Assembly: GCA_020152595.1 (NCBI GenBank) | Contig: JAIGNY010002305.1 | Span: 1 to 64,000 of the forward strand | From: Chiridota heheva | Taxonomy: Eukaryota; Echinodermata; Holothuroidea; Apodida; Chiridotidae | Direction: 5' to 3' | DNA: 64,000 nucleotides | Shown here: piece after piece, positions 23,918 to 33,702 of the stretch | How the letters are laid out: the number at the start of each line of letters is the position of its first letter | Position numbering within the stretch: position 1 is the first letter of the stretch | Program-made: the position numbers and the translations under genes | Notes under the pieces: model-generated | Told to the model about the DNA's origin: nothing | Seen by the model: the letters and a program-made list of their open reading frames with translations, nothing else | The model's database searches: none

Positions 23918-24497
23918 TTAAAGGGTTAGTTCAGGTGTCATGCAAGTCCATCTTATATGAAAGAGAACTTAAAAAGAAAAAGAAACAAAATGGTGAAGAA
24001 AACATTCAAAAATCTTATTCGGTTAAGGAGATATTCAAGCTTAAAATCATGTCGTTTCTGTGTATAAATGACTGCATGGTGTAGTAAGTCTACTATGGAA
24101 AGTTGGCATCTTCATCCTCACATTCTTAACAATTGTTAATGTATTTGAAAGAAAGTTCATTTATTTTGTTTCTATTATTTGAATTATTTTCCTTCAGATA
24201 GTATATTATAAATACCCTTCCTAGATTCACATTTACTACTTTTTTGACATATCCCATGGTTTTTAAGCCACAAAATCGCAAGACAAAATATGATAGAATA
24301 CCTACAGGCTCTGCAGAATCTGAGGCTATGACATCACAACTAGTCTGACTTCAGTCGTTTCTACACAAATGATACCAAACTTGAAACCTAAAATATATCC
24401 TTAATGGAATAAGATTTTTGAATGTGCTCTTCACCATTTTGTTTGTTTTGAAGTCCTCTTTCATATAAGATGGCTTGATTCTGTACTGATCCTTTAA
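23918..24497. mobile_element. TTAA-flanked MITE, best preserved copy (580 bp)
   Basis: Flanked by TTAA at 23918-23921 and 24494-24497. The left end AAGGGTTAGTTCAGGTGTCA and the right end (reverse-complement of AAAGGATCAGTACAG) belong to inverted repeats of about 110 bp that include ATATGAAAGAG-type sequence. No ORF. The TTAA target is reminiscent of piggyBac-mobilised MITEs, but the parental transposase is not seen. Confidence 0.75.
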
Positions 24498-24662
24498 TGT
24501 TTCAGAAACATATACGGACATGTTACAAAGAAGATCCATCAATTAAATTGGAAGCCAATGAATAAATCTATTTTCAGATAAATCTTGCCAATATGTTCTT
24601 TACTTTGATCTAACATAACTAATTGTGATTATCAATTTCCACATTTCTTTTCTTCTTCCCAG

Positions 24663-24931
24663 TTTCAATGTCCATCTCACCACAGCCAGTTGCATCGCAA
24701 CCACTCGTTGCAAAGCCTAAAAATATAGTCATACCTCCCTCTACAATTGTTAGTCAATCGTTACCACAGCATCCGCAGCCGCAGCTGCAACAGCCCAATC
24801 AGAACAGTGTCAGGGTAGGAATGGTGAGACCGCCTGCAGCTCAGGTGGGGACAGTAAATGCTGGCCCTATACCACAAAGTCAGATCAGCCAAGTACAGCA
24901 AACGCAGCCTACACCTATCACCCCTGTTCCG
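24663..24931 (+). CDS. MED25: MED25 exon (Ser/Pro/Gln-rich linker)
   Basis: Encodes about 90 residues rich in Gln, Pro, Ser and Val, for example SMSISPQPVASQPLVAKPKN at the start and ITPVP at the end. The acceptor TTCCCAG|TTT receives the phase-1 G; the donor CCG|GTAAGT leaves phase 0. Low-complexity linkers between VWA and ACID are typical of animal MED25 and are likely disordered. Confidence 0.85.
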
Positions 24932-25382
24932 GTAAGTCGAAAACCATATATGTGTTAAGGTTAATGTCACCTTTTTAAGTTTCCTATAGTTCTATGTAGT
25001 AGTGATTTCTATAATGTTTGTAAAAGTATTAAAATCTAATCAATCAATTTTTGAATTTTGAAAATTTTTGTATTTCAGTTATTGCTGATCAAAGTTTGAT
25101 GACTTTTGAATTCATGAAAATATTGTGATGTATAATTGGGCAGGCAGCTAAAACATAAAAAAAGTTTTGGTCCGAAATTGCTGCATCACTTTATAGAATT
25201 ATGACAAGCATTGAAAAAAAGAAGTCAAAGGATTTACAAAAGAAATTACCAAGGGTGCCCTGTAATATTTCACAAAAATGGCATAAAATATGCAAATTTA
25301 TGCCTGCTGTAAAATGGTCAATGATGAACTGATTATGATGAAGTATTTTTTGCTTCCATGATACAGTTTATTTTATCGGTGA

Positions 25383-25674
25383 GCATAATGGGAAGCATAA
25401 TGGGAAGCATATTGGGAAGCATAATGGGAAGCATAATGGGAAGCATAATGCGAAGCATTATGGGAAGCATAATGGGAAGCATAATATGAAACATTTTGGG
25501 AAGCATAATGGGAAGCATAATGGGAAGCATAATGGGAAGCATAATATGAAACATTTTGGGAAGCATAATGGGAAGCATAATGCGAAACATAATGCAAAGC
25601 ATAATGGGAAGCATAATGAGAAGCATGATACAAAGCATAATGCAAAGCATAATGCGAAGCCTAATGCGAACCTA
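25383..25674. repeat. 12-bp minisatellite (GCATAATGGGAA)
   Basis: About 24 units. A 60-bp higher-order period is visible: the variant ATATGAAACATTTTGGGAAG recurs at about 25484 and 25544. Because 12 is a multiple of 3, several open frames (KHNG- or MLPI-type repeats) read through, but none has a gene context. Confidence 0.95.
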
Positions 25675-26004
25675 TGTAATGGCGATTTCGGCCGTCCACA
25701 GTTTTGCCTGAGATTTCCTCAGATAATGTTAAAATTTCTTCAGAGTTCCTCAGAAAAAAGTTAAAAGTTTCTTAAGATATCCCTATGGAAGGCTGGTATT
25801 TCCTTACTAAATGTATGACAGGGTAAAGAATACTTTTCTTGAAAAGTCTACAGAATATTTGATATTTCCTTCGAAGATAACTGTAAGATTTGACTTAGCT
25901 TTTTTTCTTATTCAACAGGTCATTTGCATATAAGTTATTTTGTGGACTGACAGACTTTCATACATAGTGTACTCAATCAGGGACTGTGATAGCTAGGACG
26001 AGAC

Positions 26005-26643
26005 TTCATATGGAGCATATGCCATGTGGGACATGGGGTAGGATGCCATGTGGAACATGGTGGGATGCCATGTGGGATATATGGTAGAATGCCATGAGGG
26101 ATATAGGGTGGAATGCTATGGGATGTCATGTGGAACATGGGATGGTATGGAATGTCATGTGGGACATGGGGTGGGATGCCATGTGGGACATGGGGTGGGA
26201 TGCCACGAGTAACACAGAGTGTGACATAGGTTGGGATGCCATGTGTAACATAGGGTAGGAGGCAATGTGGGACATATAGTATGGTAGGAGGCCCTATAAG
26301 CACTTGGGATGTGATGCCATGTGGAACATAAAAGTAGGATGTCATTGGGACATTGGGAGGATACCATGTGGAACATATGGTGGTTGATCCAATGTGGGAC
26401 ATAAGGTGGGATGCCATGTGGGACTTCAGGTGGGAAGCCACTGATGCAGGACATAAGGTGGGATGACATGGGGGACATAGGGAGGGATGCCATGTAGTAC
26501 ACATGGAGGGATGCCATGTGGGGCATATGGAGGGATGCCATGTGGGACATATGGTTGGATTAATGTGGGACATAGGATGGGATCCATGTGGGACATAGGG
26601 TGGGATGCCATGTGGGTCATAGGGTTGGATGCCATATGGGACA
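26005..26643. repeat. 24-bp minisatellite, array 1
   Basis: Roughly 25 diverged units of GGGATGCCATGTGGGACATA. Same family as 1000-1065, 26928-27275 and 30290-30960. Confidence 0.93.
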
Positions 26644-26927
26644 TTACTTAGTTAATTACTTATTAATACATAAAAGAAACAAAATAAAAATGATTTACAC
26701 CTAAAACCCCCATAATAGGTAAAAGCTAAAATATCAGCAGTAAACAAATAAAAGAAATTGTTAAGTTTTAAACGTTCAGTTCAGATACATGAATAAGATA
26801 AAACAGTTAAAAAAAAGCAGTATAAACTACCAATCTTGAACACAAAGCACTAAGAGAAATAAAAAAGTTATCAAACAATTAAAATGCATGAAAAGGTGAA
26901 ACCTGGGGTAAAAAAAAAAAACAAATT
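26644..26927. other. A-rich sequence interrupting the minisatellite
   Basis: About 285 bp of AT-rich, non-repetitive sequence ending in a 12-A run just before the array resumes. The edge run suggests a retroposed insertion, but I see no clear target duplication and no recognised family. Confidence 0.5.
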
Positions 26928-27275
26928 GGTGGAATGCCATGTGGGAGATATGGTGGAATGCCATGTGGGACATGGGATGGGATGGGATGTCATGTGGGAC
27001 ATGAAGTGGGATGCCATGTGGGACATGGGATGGGATACATGTGGGACATAGGTTGGGATGCCATGTGGGTCATAAGATGGGATGCCATGTGGGACATATG
27101 GTGGAATGCCATGTGGGACATGGTGGAATGCCATGTGGGACATATGGTGGAATGCCATGTAGGAGATATGTTGGAATGCCATGTGGGACGAGGGATGGGA
27201 TGGGATGTCATCCAGGATATGAGATGGGATACCATGGGGGACATGGGATACCATGTGGAACTTAGTGTGAGATGC
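26928..27275. repeat. 24-bp minisatellite, array 2
   Basis: About 14 units of GGAATGCCATGTGGGACATA, continuing the array before the interruption. Confidence 0.93.
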
Positions 27276-27519
27276 CATATTTATAATTGGCTGGTCATAT
27301 GATATGGGTGTCAATTTGCATGGGCATGTGAACCATGACGGTATTTACCGTTCTAGTTTTAAAGCAATTTAGCTATGGCTGCCTCTACATGTATCCATAT
27401 ACCTTTAAATATATATGGACAAGTACAAAAAAACAAATGTATCATTTTGTTCGATATCCATGTGCTGAAAATTTTTATCAAAGAATTAATCAATCAATTG
27501 ATGACATTTTCATCCTCAG

Positions 27520-27627
27520 CAACCACAGATGACCACCCGGGAGGCAAACATCATCAACGCATACCGCAGTATGCCGCCAGCGCTGCGTGCAAAATTGGTT
27601 GAAATAAAAAGAAAACAGGATATTACG
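27520..27627 (+). CDS. MED25: MED25 exon (helical linker segment)
   Basis: Encodes 36 residues including REANIINAYRSMPPALRAKL, more ordered and charged than the flanking Gln/Pro-rich exons. Phase 0 at both ends (CTCAG|CAA, ACG|GTAAGC). It may form a short helix inside the linker. No counterpart is recognised in the human protein, so the function is unknown. Confidence 0.82.
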
Positions 27628-27635
27628 GTAAGCCT

Positions 27636-27836
27636 TTAAAGGATTATTTCGTGGTCAAGCAAGTCCATCTTATATGAAAAGGGACTTGGAAAAAACCAAA
27701 ATGGGAAGAAACTATTCCAATGTCTTTTCCCATTAAGGAGATATACAAGTTTCAAGAATTAGTTCAGGGGTCAAGCAAGTCTATCTTATATGAAAGAGGA
27801 CTTCAAGTGAAACAAAACGGTGAAGAAACTTTTAGT
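27636..27836 (+). mobile_element. Two tandem MITE left ends beside a splice donor
   Basis: Two direct copies of the MITE terminal unit (TTAAAGGATTATTTCGTGG, then AATTAGTTCAGGGGTCAAGC), beginning 9 nt after the donor GT of the exon at 27520-27627. No right end is visible. Confidence 0.7.
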
Positions 27837-27844
27837 TTAGTAAT

Positions 27845-28390
27845 GGTTTTAGATGCACAACTCCGATTGCCTTTTCACTGCTATCCGTTTCATCTCCTGC
27901 AATGCTTATCATTTCCTATTTCCTCTCCATCCTATTTTAATCACCTTCACTAAGCAATGTGTCTGTCCATGTGGCTTTTTCTGTCATTCGACTTATCCAT
28001 AATCACCTCTTTACTAAATCCCCACCTTCATGCAGTACCAGCTAGAGTAACCGACAGAGGCTCTGGGTAGGGGTGACAAACCTGCAGGAACCTTGGAGAA
28101 GGAACACTCTTGATTCCAAAACAATATTGACAAGGATGTACTCGCCTATATGTAGGAAAACCCGAACAGAAAACCAGCCAGTCCTTCAGGTTGGGGTTGG
28201 AACTCTAGGTAGGGATGAACAATCTGCAAAAACCTGGGCAGATGAGCCCCGCCACCATTGGATTGGAACTTATCTTGGAGTAGGAAAACTCTTGATTCCT
28301 AACCAGGGTTGACAAGGATGTATTCGCCTAATTGAAGAAAAAATTCCCAGAGAAAACCAACCAGTCCTCCAGGTTGGGGGTTAGGGCTTA
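27845..28390. repeat. ~550-bp interspersed repeat, copy 1
   Basis: Order of blocks: TTTCATCTCCTGCAATGCTT, ATCACCTTCACTA, GCTAGAGTAACCGACAG, CTGGGTAGGG, then two versions of a TGACAAGGATGTA / AAACCAACCAGTCC block. It matches 28855-29670 block for block. Family unknown. Confidence 0.7.
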
Positions 28391-28854
28391 TCTCCCTCCC
28401 CATCAGACCTGCCAACTAGTACGATTTTGCCGTATTTAATAATGGAAAATGTTGAGAATACGATTGTACGTTTTTTTGGCACCAGAATACATTTTTTTTT
28501 TTTTTTTATTCATTTTTTTACTCATACTTTTTACGCTCGGTTGGCGCTCATGTCCTCTTGAAGGATTGATTTTGCCGACTTAACCGATTCAGATTCAGAT
28601 TCGTACAATAACCGAAACTAAAAGTACAGCGGTAATTTTTTTTCAGCCACAGTAAACCTTTGTTTTGTACATTTTGTTTGAAGAGTACAGTTTTTTTATC
28701 AAAAATACAACTTTTGTAGTTCCAGAATACAGTTTGAGGATCCTAAAGGTTGACAGGTCTGCCTCCTGATTTAAAAAAGATCTTTGATTATGAAAACCTG
28801 AGCACAGATTCTGTATACATGTAATCGAGTTAGCTACTAAACTTGTGTGATACC

Positions 28855-29670
28855 AGACGACATCGATATGACTGCTGTAGAGAGTCTGCTGCAGAAGAAT
28901 GACATTACACTTCCACCTTGCCTGCTGCTCTTTTTATGGCTTTCCCTTTTATCTCATGACATTCTCATCTCCTGCATGCTTATCATTTCCCATCCATTCT
29001 ATTTTGATCACCTTCACTACTCAAGCCGTATGTATTTCCATGTAGCATATTGCCCATAATCATCCCTCTACTCACAGCATAATCCCTACCTTCACACAAT
29101 TCTAATTGTTATTCTCATGCTTTGCAGCTGGGGTAAGTGACAGGAGTTCCTCTACTCACAGCATAATTCCTACCTTCACACAATTCTAATTGTTATTCTC
29201 ATGCTTTGCAGCTGGGGTAACTGACAGGAGTTCCTCTACTCACAGCATAGTCCCTACCTTCACACAATTCTAATTGTTATTCTCATGCTTTGCAGCTAGG
29301 GTAACTGACAGGAGTTCCTCTACTCACAGCATAATCCCCACCTTCACACAATTCTAATTGTTATTCTCATGCTTTGCAGCTAGGGTAACTGACAGGAGTT
29401 CCTCTACTCACAGCATAATCCCTACCTTCACACAATTCTAATTGTTATTCTTATGCTTTGCAGCTAGGGTAACTGACAGGAGTTCTGGGTAGGGATGGAA
29501 ACGTCTTGAGGAGATAAGCCTCGCCACCCTAGGAAGGGAACTTCTCTAGGAGAACGAAAAACAGGATTTCATTCCTGGGTTGACAAGACTTGTAAGCCAA
29601 GGATGCACTCGCCTAAGGGAAGAAAGCCCCTAACAGAAAACCAACCAGTCCTCCAGGTTAGGCGTAGGCC
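28855..29670. repeat. ~550-bp interspersed repeat, copy 2, with internal expansion
   Basis: Same block order as 27845-28390. The segment around GCAGCTNGGGTAACTGACAG has been multiplied into five 84-bp units. Confidence 0.7.
29071..29490 (+). repeat. 84-bp tandem repeat, five units
   Basis: Units start with CTCACAGCATAAT at 29071, 29155, 29239, 29323 and 29407 and are almost identical. Each unit contains TTATTCTCATGCTTTGCAG, an acceptor-like site, then CTGGG or CTAGG and GTAAGT or GTAACT, a donor-like site five bases later. Confidence 0.95.
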
Positions 29671-30289
29671 TAATCACCCGCCCCATAAATACATCTTATT
29701 TACGGAAAAAGGATTAATCAAGTTAGCCATGAAACCGTTGTAATACCAGAAGACCACTTCCTGCAGCCGGGTACCTGAATAAGAGAAACATTTATCTCCA
29801 TAGAAATACATGAAAATTGTCTTGGGTCTGAAAGTATGACATCACGCTGTCTACTGCACCAGTCACTTTTGTGAAATCTTTGACATGTAAATGAATCTAA
29901 ATTGACTGTAGACATGAACGTGGTCTTTCGTCAATGTTTCTTTAAGATTCCTCGATCATATAAGTGAAGATGAAAATTCAGGGGAATGTTCCTTTAATTA
30001 ACTTGAAGCATTCTCCCAGACTGAACAGAGTCCTAGATTGTAGCATAGTCGATCTCCTGAAGAATTGAAGAACACACACTTACACAAAGAGAAAGTATGA
30101 AGGTCTCAAGAGAAGGCTTGCTGCATAGAAAAGTATTACTTTCTTACTTATCCTCTTCATTTCATGAGGAGCGTAAGGCCCCAGCATCTTGTCTGGTCTT
30201 GGGTAGCTGCCTGCACTTTTCCCTAAGAAAGGCCCATCTCCTTTAACTCCCCAACAACAGTTGGCTACCAAGTCTTTGCTTGGAATGAG

Positions 30290-30960
30290 GGACAGGATGT
30301 CATGGCCGGCATATAGGACAGGGTGGGATAGCATGTGGGACAGGATGGCTAGGCATGTGAAACACGATAGTGTCATGGCATTTATGACAGGCTGGGATGG
30401 CATGTGGGACAAGGTGAGATGGCATGGGGGACAAAGTGTAATGACATGTGAGATAGGATTGCATTTCATCTGGTTTTCAGGTGGGATGGCATATGGGACA
30501 GGGTGGGATAGCATGTGGCATTAGATGTAATGGCCTGTAGGACTGGGATGGCATGTGGTACATGGAAGGATGGCAGGTGGGACAGGGTAGTATGGCACAT
30601 GGTACAGGAGGGATGGGATGTGGGACAAGTTAGCGTGGTATATGGGACAGGGAGGGATGGCATGTGGGACAGGGTGGCATGGTATATGGGACAGGGTGGC
30701 ATGGTATATGGGACAGGGTGGCATGGTATATGGGACAGGGTGGCATGGTATATGGGACAGGGTGGCATGGTATATGGGACAGGGTGGCAAGGCATATGGT
30801 GGGATGTCATCTTGATTGGAGGTGTGATGGCATACAGGTCATGTTGTGGAATGGTATCTGGATTTCATGTATGATTTCCTGTAGAGAGGGAAGTAGCATG
30901 GTATGATATGTGGAGCAGAGAGAGGGTGGGATGGCAGGTGTGACAGAGGCTGGAAAGCAT
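30290..30960. repeat. 22-24-bp minisatellite (GGCATGGTATATGGGACAGG type)
   Basis: Starts and ends in diverged units. The core 30664-30786 has about six nearly perfect 22-bp units. The consensus GGGATGGCATGTGGGACAG links it to the arrays at 26005-27275. Confidence 0.93.
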
Positions 30961-31023
30961 GTCATTAGCTGCGAGGGGATGTGTATTATTTGCGATGTCT
31001 GGTTTATTATTATCTTTTGTCAG

Positions 31024-31161
31024 AATCGTCAGCAAGCCGCAGGTGGAAATCCTGGTCTGGCAACAAAAGTGGCAAGCGGGACAAATACTGCTATGAACCA
31101 AATCCAGCCCAACATCACCATCACCAACACCCAGCCTCCTCACCCTGGGAATAACATACAA
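31024..31161 (+). CDS. MED25: MED25 exon (Asn/Gln/Thr-rich linker)
   Basis: Encodes 46 residues: NRQQAAGGNPGLATKVASG then a Thr/Asn/Pro-rich part ending PGNNIQ. Phase 0 at both ends (TGTCAG|AAT, CAA|GTAAAT). Low-complexity linker, likely disordered. Confidence 0.8.
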
Positions 31162-31182
31162 GTAAATAGTTTCTTGAGTTTA

Positions 31183-31309
31183 TCACAGTAGGCAGAAATG
31201 GGTTTCTATGAATTCACAGAAGGCAGAAATGGGTTTCTATGAAATCACAGAAAGCAGAAATGGGTTTCTATGAAATCACAGAAGGCAGAAATGGGTTTCT
31301 ATGAACCCC
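31183..31309. repeat. 31-bp tandem repeat, four units
   Basis: Units share GGCAGAAATGGGTTTCTATG followed by AANTCACAGAA. Confidence 0.93.
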
Positions 31310-31326
31310 CGAAACATAAGACTTAA

Positions 31327-31715
31327 GGAAGTGAGTACTACAACATAGTGAGTACTACAGCGTAGTGAGTACTACAACATAGTGTGTACTGCAACGGAAT
31401 GAGTACTGCGCAACGGAGTGAGTACTTCAACGGAGAGAGTGTGCTGCAACGGAGAGAGTGCTGCAACATAGTGAGTGCTGCCATGGAGGGAATGCTGTAA
31501 CGAAGCGAGTGCTGCAACGGAGCGAGCGCTGCAACGGAGCAACGGAGCAAGCGCTGCAGCGGAGCGAGCGCTGCAACGGAGCGAGCGCTGCAACGGAGCG
31601 AGCGCTGCATCGGAGCGAGCGCTGCAAAGAAGGGAGCGCTGCAACGGAGCGAGCGCTGCAACGGAGCGAGCGCTGCAATGGAGCGAGTTAAATCAACGGA
31701 GCGAGTAAAAGCATA
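31327..31715. repeat. 17-bp minisatellite grading from GTGAGTACTACAACATA to GCGAGCGCTGCAACGGA
   Basis: About 22 units, mostly 17 bp. The first units contain AGTGAGTACT, which matches a splice-donor consensus. Later units drift to a CG-rich form. Reading frames on both strands (QRSERC-like or RSLRCSA-like repeats) are by-products. Confidence 0.93.
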
Positions 31716-32590
31716 TAGGATTTTTAAAACTGATTTTAGCCAAACAAGATTATTTCGGTACTTTGACCAATCAACTGCTGGGGGAATTTTTCTTTTGTTA
31801 CCCAACCAATCACCTGCAGTTGCTAGAGGAAAAGTTGTAAGCAACAATGCGTGTGTGTATTACCTTCATAGCAATGTTTGTGTGTATTACCTTCATGTAT
31901 AACACCTATGATTAATGTTTGAAAGAATTTTGTTCATACCCTTGGTCCAACACCCAGCGTGTATTGAGCAGATACCAAGAATCCCCAGTATTTGATTGAT
32001 CGTTAAGATCCCACCAGTATACGATTGAATTTACAAATAGGATGGTATTTAACAGTGAAGGTTTTGTTTGTTTATTGATGAGGGATTTTAAGTGATGTTT
32101 TTGTTCAACCTTGTAGGCTTTGAGAAAATTGGTCTGGAATTATATTGCAACATGTTTTCATCTTGGTATTCATGGAGAGGGCAGCATACACCAATAGTAT
32201 AGAGAGTGGTGATGGGGTTGACTTGTTTTTGGTGAAATGTGTACATAGTGGGGTGGGGGTTCTTGTTGATGATCTGCATAATGCATAATGATAACATAGA
32301 AGATATTAAGAATGTAAGTTGGTACTTAATGTGGAAGTGCGCCTTCTCTCGTCAGGGGCCTCACGTGAGTAATCAGACACAACATGAGTTAGTTAAAGTT
32401 TTAAATAATGTCTTCGAGTAGTTTTTCCATCTCTGTTTGACAGAGAATCTGTAGTAACATATGAGCAAAAGCATAAAGAAAAACAGAAGATACATATAAT
32501 TCTTGTAAAAACCCCATGTGCACTATGTTAAATTTAGCTGGTTATCCACCCCAGTGGAGGTCTGAGAGAAGAAAGATGCACCAAAGTCTC

Positions 32591-33228
32591 CCTTAACCTC
32601 CTCCCTTCCCCTTTTCCCAAAACCCTCTTTGACATCAAACCGCTTATCGCTTCTCTTGTTCGTGACCGCTGGCAAACCTTATGGAACTTCCAAATTGATA
32701 ACAAACTCCATGTTATCCAGCCCACAATCCCGATCAAATCCACCATCAACAACCTTTCTCGTATCGACAACGTTCATATTACCCGTCTTAGAATTGGTCA
32801 CACCCACCTCACTCACTCCCACCTCCTTATTGGTTCCCCCAACCCCTCTGTAACAATTGCCACTGCATCCTCACAATCCAACACGTTCTCCTTGCTTGCC
32901 CCCTGTACAACCTTCCCAGAGCTTCCTCGCTCCCCACAACTCAATTGCTGAGTTCTTCCATAAAAATCCTCCAGATAAAATAGTCTCCTTCCTTCAGCAT
33001 GCATCCTCTACAACCATATTTAATTCTCCTCTTCCACCCCCTCTCTACTTTGTTTTTGTTTTACCCATGCACCTCCTCTCTCGATCACAGCTTTCTGGCT
33101 TTTGTTCTTGAATTTCTCTCATTCTTCCCCTGGTCTCTTTCCTTACTACCTCTAAAATGATCTGACCTCTCAGGCACAATTTGACCTTCGTTGTCGTGGT
33201 GCCGTTAAGACCTCATCAAACAAACAAA
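32591..33228 (+). mobile_element. Family-1 retrotransposon, copy C (5'-truncated, recent)
   Basis: Starts inside the region just after RNase H (CTTAACCTCCTCCCTTCCCC) and runs to the CAAACAAAC tail. ACCAAAGTCTC occurs at 32580-32590 and again at 33228-33238: an 11-bp target-site duplication. The sequence is almost identical to copy A (17699-18330), indicating a recent insertion. Confidence 0.93.
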
Positions 33229-33338
33229 CCAAAGTCTCTGTTCATAAGATTTTTAAGTCAACACAACCACGAATGAAGCTCAAACAATTTCAAATGAATG
33301 TAGATAATAATTTTGGCCTTTTTTTCTCCCCCTTTTAG

Positions 33339-33450
33339 CAACAATCATCTGCTGTTAAGACAGTTGGTCCTGGAGCCCCCACTGCTGCACTGCAGGCTGC
33401 GGAGAATGCAATCAGACAGGCATCACACCAACGGCAGTTGACCCCTGCAG
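33339..33450 (+). CDS. MED25: MED25 exon (conserved linker helix)
   Basis: Encodes QQSSAVKTVGPGAPTAALQA and then AENAIRQASHQRQLTPA. The Ala-rich helix resembles human MED25 AAQNAVEAAKNQKA in the same position between VWA and ACID (from memory). Acceptor TTTTAG|CAA in phase 0; donor GCAG|GTTAGC leaves phase 1. Confidence 0.87.
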
Positions 33451-33702
33451 GTTAGCATTAATTCACCATTTGTTGAAGGATTTATTTAAGGTGTGTGCAC
33501 TTGTAGATACAACATTAGCTAAACTGCTTTACAATCAAGTAAGAACCATGAAAGTCACGAAAGAGCATCAAAATCAGTTACAAATTGACCATTCCACAGC
33601 ATTTTGAAATCTCAGACATCAGTTTGTATGCAAATGGGTGATGTAATACAGGGGTGACCTTCTTTTAATGCCGATCCTAATTCTTGGAAATGGTGCAGCA
33701 AA

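Larger units (their letters stand above)
22884..24662 (+). other. MED25 intron
   Basis: Holds the rest of the inverted-repeat loop, the right arm and one complete MITE (23918-24497). The 24498-24662 segment is plain intron with a pyrimidine-rich acceptor (TTCTTTTCTTCTTCCCAG). Confidence 0.8.
24932..27519 (+). other. MED25 intron dominated by minisatellites
   Basis: Contains three arrays (25383-25674, 26005-26643, 26928-27275). Unique sequence in 24932-25380 and 25675-26004 shows nothing recognisable. The acceptor is ATCCTCAG. Confidence 0.8.
27628..31023 (+). other. MED25 intron rich in duplicated repeats
   Basis: Contains a double MITE end (27636-27836), two copies of a ~550-bp repeat (27845-28390 and 28855-29670), the 84-bp array, and the 30290-30960 minisatellite. 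The parts 28390-28855 and 29670-30290 show no recognisable element apart from T runs near 28490. Confidence 0.75.
31162..33338 (+). other. MED25 intron
   Basis: Begins with two minisatellites (31183-31309 and 31327-31715). The region 31720-32579 shows no recognisable element. A 5'-truncated retroelement with clear target duplication lies at 32591-33228. The acceptor region is pyrimidine-rich (TTTTTTTCTCCCCCTTTTAG). Confidence 0.85.

Noticed and set aside
25977..27314. His/Met/Pro-rich ORFs up to 198 codons
   Set aside because: By-products of the 24-bp minisatellite, whose length is a multiple of 3. Long frames exist on both strands.
30080..30906. Cys/Pro- or Trp/Gly-rich ORFs
   Set aside because: Frames of the 22-24-bp minisatellite.
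31338..31847. 169-codon ORF with RSLRCSA repeats
   Set aside because: Reads through the 17-bp minisatellite; open in several frames.
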